Shown here: positions 25,701 to 36,790 of the stretch, piece after piece
Layout of the letters: every line of letters begins with the position of its first letter
How positions within the stretch are numbered: the first letter of the stretch is position 1
Assembly: GCA_026168455.1 (NCBI GenBank)
Contig: CM047425.1
Location: 97,653,580 to 97,717,579 of the forward strand
Direction of reading: 5' to 3'
Length of the DNA: 64,000 bases
From: Theocolax elegans
Lineage: Eukaryota > Arthropoda > Insecta > Hymenoptera > Cerocephalidae
Made by a program: the position numbers and the translations under genes
The notes under the pieces: generated by a model
What the model saw: the letters and a program-made list of their open reading frames with translations, nothing else
What the model was told of the DNA's origin: nothing
The model's database searches: none

Positions 25701-28620
25701 AACAACTGCTAGCTTGAGCGAAACGGCTGCTGCTTCCCTACCTTTATTCTTTTTTCTTTTTCCTTTTTTTTCGCTAGTCTCAACGTACATATATACACAG
25801 GAAATAGAACGTGAGTATAATAGTACTGAGTTGGCGTTTCATTTTTGATAATGAAGTTTATATACCTATATATTGAGCTCTATATATAGTTCACATCGAA
25901 AAAATGTATCATTCCAAATTGAATAATTGTTGAATTGTTGGATTGTTCTACGAGTATATGTGTGTGAATATAAAATAGTGAAATTTGTCGTGTAAATAAT
26001 ATGTATTGTATAATAAATTGTTTAAATGTATTAATTGTACTAAATATCAACTGAAAAGAGATATTGAAAACCCTTAAACTCTAAGACAAGTGTACATGGA
26101 TGGTATACCGCATTACCGTAACTCATCCGACGCACCAAGAAAAGTTATCCCGACGAAATCCATAGCGATTACGAAGCTGGAACTTATAGGCGAGAAACTA
26201 TACACGGACGCAATTTAATCTTGTAAGACTTAGATGAACCGGGCGATATTCTAGAGACACAAAATTCTAGTATCCACATACATACGTATATATATATATA
26301 TATATATATATAGAGGATATATAGAGTCGCACGTACATACATAAACGGGGTTGGAATACTGGGTTGAGCTCCGCGTGCGCGTCGGACCACTGGTGCAGAC
26401 CAATGCCTTCGACGCTCCTGGGCTCCTTCCTTCCCTGCCAAGAATATGAATATCGCGCGCGCGTTGCTTTTCCGTCATTCCTCTGCTAATAAGGGAGCGG
26501 TCTTTTTCACCCGTACATTTCTTTTACCCCCTTTGTACTCGCCACTACGCGTTTTTTTCACCTTTTCTATTTTTGCGTGTTGCCTCCTTCCTTTATTTTA
26601 TTTTTCTTTCTTTCTTTTTTTTGACATAAAACATGCCTCCTTTTTTGTGTAAACGACACGGCCTCTTTTTCCGAGACTCATCGTGTTTTTGCGACGGGGG
26701 GAATATTTTACCGGATATTTTGGTTCGTTTGGCGCCTTATGTGCAACACTGACTTTTTCTCTCTTTCTCTGTTACGTTCCACGTCATTTGAAGTTAGGGC
26801 TGAAAGAGAACCGTGATCTGTAAAGTGAATATTGATAATCAAGGATTGTATACGAGTGTAAACCTACCTACTGTGGTTTTCGTCGGTAATACACACCTAA
26901 CACCGTATACTAGCTACCTTCTTTGATCTTCTTTCTCTTTGCAAGTCTCAGAAGAACTAACTAGACAATTTATAACAAGTATATATAGTAACAGATACTA
27001 TTCACAAATATTTATAAATAATAATCGGTATGCTATTATAACGAGCACCAATTAAACTATATTATAATATACTATAATTATTATTCTGCAATCAACAACA
27101 GCTAAATATCTATGTGAAACTGATGTAAAAAGCCGACTTGGAGTATGCGCCTTTTTTCAAAGTGTTGATAGGTTTTCATTTATTTTTATAAATCGTTTGT
27201 CACGATCTATCAAGTACATAATATAACTTTCTTTTTTTTCGTAAAATTACACCAATAATATAATTAAGCTTTTAATAGGTATAGAACTGGGTATTCAATT
27301 TAAAATAGATATATCTATATCAAGGTACAAAATGCTGGGAATAATAGATTATTTTAAAGCGTTTGTAATATTAAGTAAGTGATTTAATTAATTGCATTAT
27401 CTATTACATAAATGTGTTTAAATTTGCGTAAAATTATTTTTATATTGAACAATATAATTATAAATTGCCATTGCATAAATTTCAACTAAATAAATTCTTA
27501 TTAAGATGGAGTTATTTGAATGCACGCGAAAATGATATGTGTCAGAAAATTATACTAGTACTTACAATTTTCCGACTTCTCGCAGTATTAGCGATTTCTC
27601 TCATTTGAGATTATTACAAGGGCAGGAGCGCGCGTACTTGGAGAAACTTTGCTGATCAAGTAATTTCGGGTATAAATTCAATTTCAATTCGCGCAGTACT
27701 ATTCTCGGAAAGGACTTTCCGAGCCCCCCCTATAGTTCGTAACGTATATTACTATACTTCCCCGATTCTTAACTTCAAAAATTTCCATTCTCCTTACGAG
27801 CTTAATAGCCGATTCTATTTGCGGAAATAAATTTGTTTTTCAAATAAATCAGTGAATAAACATTGTTTATATATTTAAAATAAAGGTTTACTTATTTACC
27901 TTAATTTTTAATTGTGAAATATATATTTGTAAAATGATACTTCTTATATATGAGAAATAACTATGAATTTAGATTTGCAAAAACCAATGATATACTTGAT
28001 CGTACATTTTAGACAATTAAGGTAATTAAGAAGAAGAAAAGCAGGAAAAATTATCATTCATCAATTAATAACCTTTTAAATATTGGGTAGAATAAAGTAT
28101 TATAACGCTTTGGACATTTATTAAGACTATCGATATATATTCTTCACCTACTTTAAAAAAACGTTCTAGATTTCTAAAAAAATTCACAAGGTATAATATA
28201 AAATATCCATCAGATGAAAATTTAGGGCTAATCTCGTTAAATTTAAAAGATCGCCCCACCTTCTCGCAGTTTTCTCACGAATAAAAAAAAAGAGAAAGAA
28301 AAAAATTTGGATGAAAATAAGGTTTTGTAAGAAAAAGGATAACGAAAGTTTGAGGGTAGAAGGTCGCTTACTCGGATGGATATATGCAGTAGAGAGCTAG
28401 GAAGAAGAGCAGGAGGTTCGACAATAACTTCTCGACTCGGCGTACAATTTAATTTTATGCAACGCTTGGCACGCCTCTTAGCGCGAGATATCCTTATAAC
28501 GTTTAACTAGACTGTTATGATTGTTGTCTCCAACGTTCTACCGTCTTAACTCACATTCTTCACCGTACATCTCCTTCCATGACTCTCTCGCCCTCATTAA
28601 CGTAACTCTGAATCTCAGCA
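19730..28620. other. Gene-free stretch with CpG-rich patches and microsatellites
   Basis: CpG-containing, GC-richer patches occur at about 20,690-21,060, 22,420-22,650, 23,105-23,445, 25,395-25,700 and 26,340-26,500, separated by AT-rich sequence. A TA run lies at 26,286-26,312. ORFs of up to about 128 codons lie in the patches but have no splice-supported structure or family resemblance; I treat them as chance. The patches could be promoters, enhancers or exons of unrecognised non-coding transcripts. Confidence 0.45.
26286..26312. repeat. (TA)n microsatellite
   Basis: An uninterrupted TA run of about 13 units. Confidence 0.9.
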
Positions 28621-28663
28621 TTCTCTCTCTCTCTCTCTCTCTCTCTTCTTCTTCTTCTTCTTC
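28621..28663. repeat. Compound (TC)n-(TTC)n microsatellite
   Basis: About twelve TC units are followed directly by five or six TTC units. Confidence 0.9.
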
Positions 28664-31600
28664 CTTGGCTTACTAAATTCTGTTATCTCTTTTCCCGTTT
28701 TCGTTATGTACGCCCTACAAAGAGTAATTTTACCTTGTGTCTCTTGTTTCTATTTACAATTAGTGTTAATTGCATTTTTTGATAATTTGTCGTTTAAACG
28801 ATGATTTTTTCGTTTTTAACTGTATGCGATTGAATATTAATAAAATTGAATTTTAAAATAATTTTATATTTTCAACAATACTTACCTTAATATTTTTGTG
28901 AAATTTGCTATCACTTAGAAGTTACACTATATCATTCAACTATAATCAGAATTACACATACGTATACATATATAATTGGTAATTATACAGCTTAAACAGA
29001 AAAAACTACCATAAACGCGGTAAAAAATGCATTTGATATACTGAATTACTAATATCGGATTGCTTGTAATTGTAATTAATTTTTTAAAATTTCAATTTTT
29101 TTCGATATCAAAAGCTGTTTTAGTCCGCTTGTAAATAAAAATATTATCAAAATAATTTTTCACCCCTTGAACAAATTTGTTAAAAAAAAAGTAAATAACT
29201 CAGGGTGTATGTGTCTATCGCCACACCCAAGTTTGATAGACTACGCGAGTATTTCCTTTCGTTCGTCAACGCATCTCCACCTGGTTCAACCTAGACTTGG
29301 CAACGAAACAGTCGCCGTGTAAATCTCGACGTCCCGAGGAAACGACACGAAATCTCGCTCGCTCGCGTGCTCCACACAAACAAACCATCCACCCGAGCCA
29401 AGTCGGAGGCTTCGCGTATCCCGCGATCCTATGAAACAGTGCCGCATTGCAGCGGTGCAACCCACTGCAGTCAAGTGGCATCACCGAGTTATCTTTACTT
29501 TCCTCTTTCATTATATACGCTCTGAGCAGACGTCGCGGGATTTTACCTCGTTTGTGTGAATTTTTATAGGTACTGCACACTATTTCCGTCTCGTTCTCCT
29601 ACTTTTTCTATCTTTCTTTTTCTTTCTTTACCATTGATAAACAAAACATATAAAACTAAACGTTATCGTTGGGTTATATCAATTCAACCATTGTAATTTT
29701 AACATTCATGGATTCATTGCGAGAAAAAAAAACCAAATGAAGGTTTTAAAACCTGTATAATTATAGAAATTAGATTCCCAATGTTTTATATTTAATGTAA
29801 TACTAATTTTCTATAACATTCTAATGTTAAAATCAATAATTTAAAACAATTTATCAGGCCTGTAACTTTCGTCATGTTAAAAAGTAATTATTAAAATTGC
29901 ACGCGTGTCTGAAAAGAAACGTATAGATTTTATATCATAAATCTAAGCGTACAATTACTGTACTTATAAAGGCAAAGAAAGCAGAATAGAATGTGAAATG
30001 ATTCTCCAAAATGATGTAAAAAGAATGACGACGATAGAACAAGACCACGAAATTCGTCAATAATAAAAAAAACCCTCAAAGTCAATCGAATTAACACGAA
30101 GAATACCAACCGAGTTATTCATAAAATCCATCGAACCAGATCAAGCTGTGTAAAAAAATCAGTCTCAAATCGTCCTTTTTTTCGTCAATTCCTAAAAGGG
30201 AATCTATCAAATCCCCCACGGAGCGCGGAAACTCGATAGCCAAAATATTGAATTTACTTCGATGGAAAAAAAAGAGGAAAGAAAAAAAGTACTCTCCACG
30301 GGGAGACAATGAAAAAAAGAAAGCCAAAGGAGGGAAAAAGTGAGACAAAGGAGAGAGAACGGAAGAAAAAGAAGGAAGACGCGTGAACGCGAGCGCGACA
30401 AAGAAAATCGGGGAGGTTGCGCCTTTTTCCCCTCTTTTTTTCCTCCTCGTCTCGAAGTGCCCTTCCGAGTTCCGTAACTTTTCCTCCTCTCACGGCTTTC
30501 CTTTTCACGCGAAGAGAGGCCTTTCTCCCCTTTCCTACGTTTAAAATTGCGAGGATCCCACGGCGCGCGTGCGATTTGCTCGGGCATCGATTTTTCACAT
30601 CTTCCTGCCGTCGTTTAACGTTCCGCGGGCGAAAAACGCTTTAACGAAGCCGACTGTCTTTTCAGGCTTTTTTTTCCTCGCCCAATTTCGTTTCCGATCG
30701 TCTTGCTCGATTTGTTCTTTATATATGACGACGTATATATCCCCCTCTGCGCGAGACTTTGAACGGAATGGAATTACTTCGCATTTGCAAGTTTACTTGA
30801 TGGATTAACTGGTTTCGTGACGGAAATTTTCTAGTCCATTCGACGTAGCGCTGAACTTTCAAAAGAAATTTAAATCTTTTTATAGACTTATAACCATTAT
30901 ATGCATTAGTACAATTTAATAATTCTAAATATAAAAATGTCAGATATATTCGATCTGATTATACATCTTTTTATTCTTTATGATGAGTTCACATGCTCAA
31001 ACTCATTATCTCTGAATTTCGAAGAACAATGAAAAACAATAACAAATCGAATAGGCGCACTCATATACTTACCGATAACCAATCAACTGTATATATATAA
31101 CTCAAAACGTAAATTTCGATATTTCTCACGCGATAAAAAAAGAGAGAGAAGGAGAGTACAAGTCAATCGGCGTTACGTCGATGCCGGTGGAAAGAAAACC
31201 TGAACCTTGACAAAAGAAGAAGGCGCCTATGTGCGATATCGGGCCCGTGTACACGATTAATAAGGCCCAAGGGACTCGCCAAGTCCCACCGCCTCGCGGC
31301 AGGAGGGGGCAGTGCTCACCCGTGGCGCTCGACACTGCCAGGGGCGTTGCGCGAAAACATGCGGACACAATGTTGGTCCAACTACACGACAATTATTATT
31401 CATAAGCTTTATAATTAACGGGCGAACCCCTCTATTGCCGTGCCTTGTAGTATCTTGCATCTTTTCGCAGCCCCTACAGTGCACTCGTCAAACTTTCCTA
31501 CTGAGATTTTAGTCTAATTCTTTCGAATCGACGAATGTTAAACTTCTGTATTATATCTTATTGATTAAGAGATAGTAAACATTTTTTATTTTTTTTTATT

Positions 31601-33963
31601 TTTGTAGATTAACTGTAATAACTGCATAAATTAAAATTCTACATACTAAGCGTAATAAAAATAATTTATAATAAATAATAATTAAGTGTGACAGCGAGTA
31701 GTATTTACATACTAATATGGAATCTTTTCTTACATATCAGCTATACCTGCTTCAAAGTTTTTTAAAATAGTTTAGTTCTATATTATTATTAGTATGTTGT
31801 GTATACACAATTATTTAACATGCTTCTCTTTTATTATTCAAATGTAAATAATTCGTTGTGAAAATTATCGATAAAAAAATAAACTACGTATATATACATA
31901 CTTATAGGAATTATTAGGAATCTATCTGTCATATTCAATTTTGTATATACTGAGAAGTACCTGGGATTGTAAAAGATTTGTTTACAATTACATCTTCCTT
32001 CCTTCGAATATATAGAACTCGTGCTGCGTCATTGTCAATGGTCTAATACCATTGTTATTCGCACGTCGATGTCTATAACACTTGAGGAAAATGTCAAAGT
32101 TGCGTTTCTGTATTTCCTGTGTAGTTAAGATATTTTAAATTTGTATATATACTTTTTGAAAGAAAATGTTATACTTGTTGGATAATCCGAACTATACGTG
32201 TGCGTTTTATTCATCAGAATTTAAAAATAACATTTTTCAATTTCTTTCTTGTTACGATCACGTACGCGCCTTCTCTTGCCTCATTTACGAGTAATATACA
32301 TAAACATGGTCACAAAATATATTTTAATTATTAAAAATTTAGTGTTTTAATATGTTTAAGGTATTTGTCATCTTATAATATATTTTATAATTAGATATTG
32401 TATATATATGAGAACATATCGAATGTGAAAGTGTATATCCCTAAAATCTAAATGTACGGGAGGTCAATGCGTGAATAGACCAACCGCAATCAAATTATTT
32501 TAACCCACGAATCCCACGAGTGTATACACATTCGAAGCCACATATACACTCATGTGATTCGCATTCGCGTAGGTACGAGGGTCATCGGTTTAACGTGGCC
32601 TAATGCGACCTTAACGAAGCCCCTAATCCAATTTTGTGTAAAGCGCGTAACGAAATCACGACCGTAGTTGACCGGAAGCCAGTAGTACCCTCTTCGACAC
32701 TTTCAATGTTCCGCAGCCTCCGGAATGGGATTCATTCGACGCTCGAATTCGCATGAATGAATCAGATTTCTCGAGAGTCGAGATTTTTAAGAATAGGTGC
32801 TACCTGTCGAAATATACATAGTTCGATTCGCTCGGAGGCGTCAAAAGCCACGACATATACCGAGCTCGCTCGTGTGTATAGAATCACATGATCGTCGTGA
32901 ATTAGGGTGAGGAAGTGAATATTGTCTGGATTTTCCTTCACAATTGTTGTACGCGCCTATTCAGGAAGGAAAAGAACAGATTAACGAGAATCTTGGTAGA
33001 TTATGATTGTCGTTTTGGTATAACCATTTTTCACCTATATTTTATATCTATTTATTCTTAATACCAATGTTGCACATATTTTTTTATATACCTATATTAT
33101 TTTAGATAATTAATATTTAGCATGAGATGAATAATAGATTTTTTATGGATAAAAAATAATACAATGTTAGAAAAAGATTATTTTAGACACATGTTATATA
33201 CCTACACTTTACTGCATTTTTCAGATAAATATTGAATTAATTTTCTTCTCCTTCATTCTCAATTAAAATCAATAACACTACGAGATTTCCATGTATTTTC
33301 AGTAAGTACGATTAGATTATTCTTAGACTAAGAAACTTAAGAACGTTGGAAAATATGTAACTGTAAGAAAATGTTACGATAAATCGAGTATTTTCTCACC
33401 TCTTTAAATTTCTGGAACGAGAAACAAAGATAACGAATATAAAGCATTAAAAACTTCTGAACATCTCAAGTATGGATCCGCGGGAGTCCATATGGATGTG
33501 GGTAAAAAGAGAATGAGAGTGGGAGAGAGATGAATCGAAGGGAATTATCACATCGTAGATCCGTTATCTCGGTGTGGCACGCGAGCGATTCTTCTTTGGG
33601 TCCCGATGCGGCTCCCACGTGTCCTTTATGCGATATAATGGAGATGTCATCCTGTCTACGGTTTGACGAGTTCGTATAACGCGCGAACTATCTTTCCTCA
33701 CCCCTCTTGTTTTGCCCTTCTCTCTTTCTCTCTCTCTCTCTCTCAGTCTATACATGTATACCGAAGATTATTCCGGAGCGCGGCTTCCGTATTGACTTAA
33801 GCTGCTTATACATATGTTTTGTCTCTTGCTCTTCCTTTTTTATGTTACGATTCGATTGCTTCTTACTATTACCGTTTTATTTATAGAAGATTAGTCAAAG
33901 CTCTCAAAAAAATGCGTGTGCTAAGTATGTAAATTAGGTGTAGGTTACCGGGGGTATAATTAT
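28664..33963. other. Gene-free stretch with CpG-rich patches
   Basis: GC-richer patches lie at about 29,250-29,530, 30,190-30,660, 31,140-31,370, 32,460-32,760 and 33,470-33,780. The patch at 31,140-31,450 ends in an AT-rich string with homeodomain-like cores (TTATTATTCATAAGC, TATAATTAACG). The patch at 32,460-32,760 contains AACCGCA (RUNX-like). ORFs of 75-126 codons overlap these patches on both strands and in several frames, which argues for composition rather than coding. Confidence 0.45.
33718..33744. repeat. (CT)n microsatellite
   Basis: A slightly interrupted CT run (one TTT break near its start). Confidence 0.85.
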
Positions 33964-34010
33964 ACTATATATATTATATTATATTATATTATATTATATT
34001 ATATTATATT
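33964..34010. repeat. (ATATT)n pentanucleotide microsatellite
   Basis: About eight perfect ATATT units from 33,971 to 34,010, preceded by a TATATA start. The lack of interruptions suggests recent expansion. Confidence 0.92.
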
Positions 34011-35421
34011 GACTATAAGTATTCACGGAAAAAAATTCTAATATACAAATTACGATTACGGCACTGCGCAGTAAATCTGTAACGTATCAGTTAAGTATAA
34101 AAAATTAAATAAAAAAATCTTATTATTTAAAAGGAAAAGTAACACGGAAATGTCAGTTATAGATAAAAAAAATGTTACAAATTTTGTTTTTAAAAGAATT
34201 GGATTCAAATAAAAAATGATTTAATTTATTTAATTATTACCGGTTTGGGAGCATAAAAAGAGCGACGTTAAAATAATAATAAAAAAAAAATTATTTGAAA
34301 ATACGATTACGTTTGTAAATATACTATACTGTAAATTAGATATTGCAGAAAAGTACACACGCAGTGCGTTACTTAAAGTATTTACTTATACGTATGATAT
34401 ATTCAAATAAATAATTTAGACATTTTCGAACATGGGGATCATAAGAGTTACTTTCAATATGTCATTAATTTATCATTAATTCAGTATTATTATGTTTTAT
34501 TGTTTATAACAGTTTTTTTTATTACATTAAACAATTTTTTTCATAAAATAAAGATTTTTAATTTTACACATATAATATTTTTGATGCTACTACTATGGTG
34601 ACGCATTATTGGTATACGCATGAATAAACATAGTTAATACATAATAAACGTACATTGTTCTTTTCTTAATGTTAAATTTCTAATGATTGTATTTCAAATA
34701 TTAATAAGATTTCAATAAAAATTATACATAAAAAGTCCCATAGACGTCGGGATCTAAAAAAAAAAGAAATAATTCATAAATCTATACATATTAACGCTAT
34801 CTAAACAAAAAAGTTTAAGTAATTAAAATATGAAACTCATGAATAATTAACGAGTCATTCGCCGAAACAAATCCGTATACCTCGTTCAAACTGATATATA
34901 AATATATTTTAACTTCATGGCATATACACACACGCGCGCGCGCGCGCACACGCACGTACACATAGATATACATCGATGCAGTCGATGATTCGCGCGACGA
35001 TTTGGCTTCCGACGGTCACGCGTTCCCCAAGTGTTTAAGATCGTTCGATAAAGGAGGACACGTGCTGACGGGATGTATTAACGTTCGACCCCCTCTATCT
35101 TCAAATATATTGCCTTTTAAAGGACTTTAAGAGTCTCCTTATCGACGAGCCGACATTCGAACTTGCTGCGTTAAATTTGTTCCTCCCTATACGTATACTT
35201 TCAGCTGATTTTAATCTGCATTTATTCATCTAAAATGTTTCGTACATGGGTTTTCTTGATTTCGCATCAATGTTTTTTTTCCATTGTTGTTTGTATAAAA
35301 GGTAAGCAATAAAGATCAAATAAATCAGAGATTAAGATGTAAAATATTTTTTTATGTAACTATTCTATTTTGTAAATATATGTATTGTTACGTTTGAAAA
35401 GAGAGAAGCGAGAAATAAAAA
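34011..35421. other. Gene-free stretch
   Basis: AT-rich to about 34,900, then a mixed CA/CG repeat and a CpG-containing patch at about 34,975-35,170. No gene seen. Confidence 0.45.
34926..34955. repeat. Compound (CA)n(CG)n(CA)n alternating repeat
   Basis: CACACA is followed by about seven CG units and then CACACGCACG. It is a continuous purine-pyrimidine alternation and therefore a potential Z-DNA-forming site. Confidence 0.85.
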
Positions 35422-35492
35422 GGTGGACTGCGAGATTCGACCCCGGGACCTCAGCGTGCGAATCGCGCGTTCTAACCATCGAGCTACGCGAC
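35422..35492 (-). mobile_element. tRNA-derived SINE head or tRNA pseudogene
   Basis: Read on the minus strand, the 71-bp segment has a good RNA polymerase III A box (TAGCTCGATGGTTAGAACGC) and B box (GGTCGAATC) at tRNA-like spacing, with a possible anticodon loop ATTCGCA (TCG, Arg-like). The cloverleaf is broken: the bases before the A box (GTCGCG) cannot pair with AGTCCACC at the 3' end, and the anticodon stem has only three pairs. A functional tRNA is therefore unlikely. A tRNA-derived SINE head or a decayed tRNA gene fits better. The tail beyond the 3' end is A/T- and purine/pyrimidine-rich, without a clear SINE body. Confidence 0.65.
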
Positions 35493-35586
35493 GGAGCATC
35501 GACGATACGAACCTACACTTCTTATCTGTTACTCGACTCCTTCTGATATGTTTAAGTCGCGCAGCGATATCCGTGAAAATATATAT

Positions 35587-35643
35587 AGCAATATCTAAAT
35601 ACAAGTGTAGAACAATAAAAAATACTTGTACTTAGATATTGCT
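35587..35643. repeat. Short perfect-type hairpin
   Basis: AGCAATATCTAAATACAAGT and ACTTGTACTTAGATATTGCT pair at 19 of 20 positions around a 17-base AT-rich loop. It lies about 95 bp from the tRNA-like segment and could be part of the same element. Confidence 0.75.
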
Positions 35644-36136
35644 AGTTTCTTTGATATATAATGGATTAAACTATAAATACTATAAGTAAATATATATATG
35701 TATTATAATTCAACTGGACGATCTCGAATCGAGCACCGAATCGAGTCGAATAATAGATACAAGTCGAGCTACTCGTAATAGCTGAATGACTCGGAAGTAC
35801 TGACTTACTCAGATTATCAGAGTTACTTGAATAGTTCGAGTTGATAACCGAATTAAACATATATCATTCGATCCAACATTCTTTTGACCTATAGGTTTGT
35901 CTTCAATTAAATTAAAACAAGATGTTAAATATATCAATTAGAGAATAAAAATGTTCATACGGTTTGATGTGAGTTAGATGAGTAGCTCGAATAATATGAA
36001 AAACTTGTATTCAGAGCTGAGCAAGTATTAATTTGCAACTTTTAGTTAAATAATTCTTAAAAAAGAAATAAAAATAGATATAAAACATAAAAAAGTGATA
36101 CCTTGAAATTAAGCGATGTATAAGTTATATAAAGTA
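35644..36136. other. AT-rich stretch with diverged similarity to 36.9-37.0 kb
   Basis: Segments such as GAGTTACTTGAATAGTTCGA and GAGTAGCTCGAATAAT resemble in part the sequence at 36,915-37,000 (GAATTATACGAGTAACTCGA), possibly outer arms of the palindromic element at 36.1-36.8 kb. No gene. Confidence 0.35.
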
Positions 36137-36790
36137 ATTTTAAAAGATATTCGACCAAAAGTATTTGCCCAATAATGTTTTTAATAAAAAAAAATTAATT
36201 AAAGCAAGTTTTATATATTTATGATAATTTTTATATTGAAAAAAACAGAAAATAAGTGAAAAATTAAATTTTATTTATCTAATTCCTTAAAAAAAAATTT
36301 CAACTTTGATTTAAATAAATAAATATAAATTTGCTTTAATAATAATTTTTTGTCTTCTATTGATAAATTATTTAAAAAAAAGAAATATTATATTAATGTA
36401 TCGATATTGAGGATAATAATAAATAAATAACAACTTAATGTTGTATGTATCATGATCATTCTCCATGGTGATAATCTTGAAAAACTTTTATACGTTGCTT
36501 TTTTACGAAAAATCTGTCTTTTTAAGATTTTTTCCTTTGCCTCCGTCAGATCGTACAAAAGTTTTTCAAGATAACTTATTTATTTAATACAAAGTTTCGT
36601 CTCCGTGGTTTGTAAATCTCTTCAGGTACTGTAATTATTTATTTAGACGAAACGTTGTACAACTATTTAAATAAATATGTTGTTATTTATTTATTATTAT
36701 CCTCAATATCGGTATCTTAATATAGTCTAAAATGAAAGATAAAATAAACGAACTAAAAAAGAAATTTTGGTCGAATACTTTTTTAAAATT
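36137..36790. mobile_element. Nested inverted-repeat (palindromic) element
   Basis: An outer pair, TTCGACCAAAAGTATTT (about 36,150) and AAATTTTGGTCGAATACTT (36,762-36,780), encloses a perfect 32-bp pair at 36,403-36,434 and 36,679-36,710 (GATATTGAGGATAATAATAA...). Inside are further pairs: ATCTTGAAAAACTTTTATAC with GTACAAAAGTTTTTCAAGAT (about 36,474 and 36,555), and CAAAGTTTCGTC with GACGAAACGTTG. No coding capacity. The arms differ in age: the outer pair is degenerate and the inner pair perfect. Confidence 0.7.

Noticed and set aside
25337..25702. 121-codon open frame in a CpG-rich patch
   Set aside because: Frames are open on both strands at the same place, a composition effect; no splice-supported neighbours.
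29266..29580. 104-codon minus-strand open frame
   Set aside because: GC-rich patch with several open frames; contains no motif I recognise.
35422..35492. Functional Arg tRNA gene on the minus strand
   Set aside because: Acceptor stem cannot pair and the anticodon stem has only three pairs, despite good A and B boxes.
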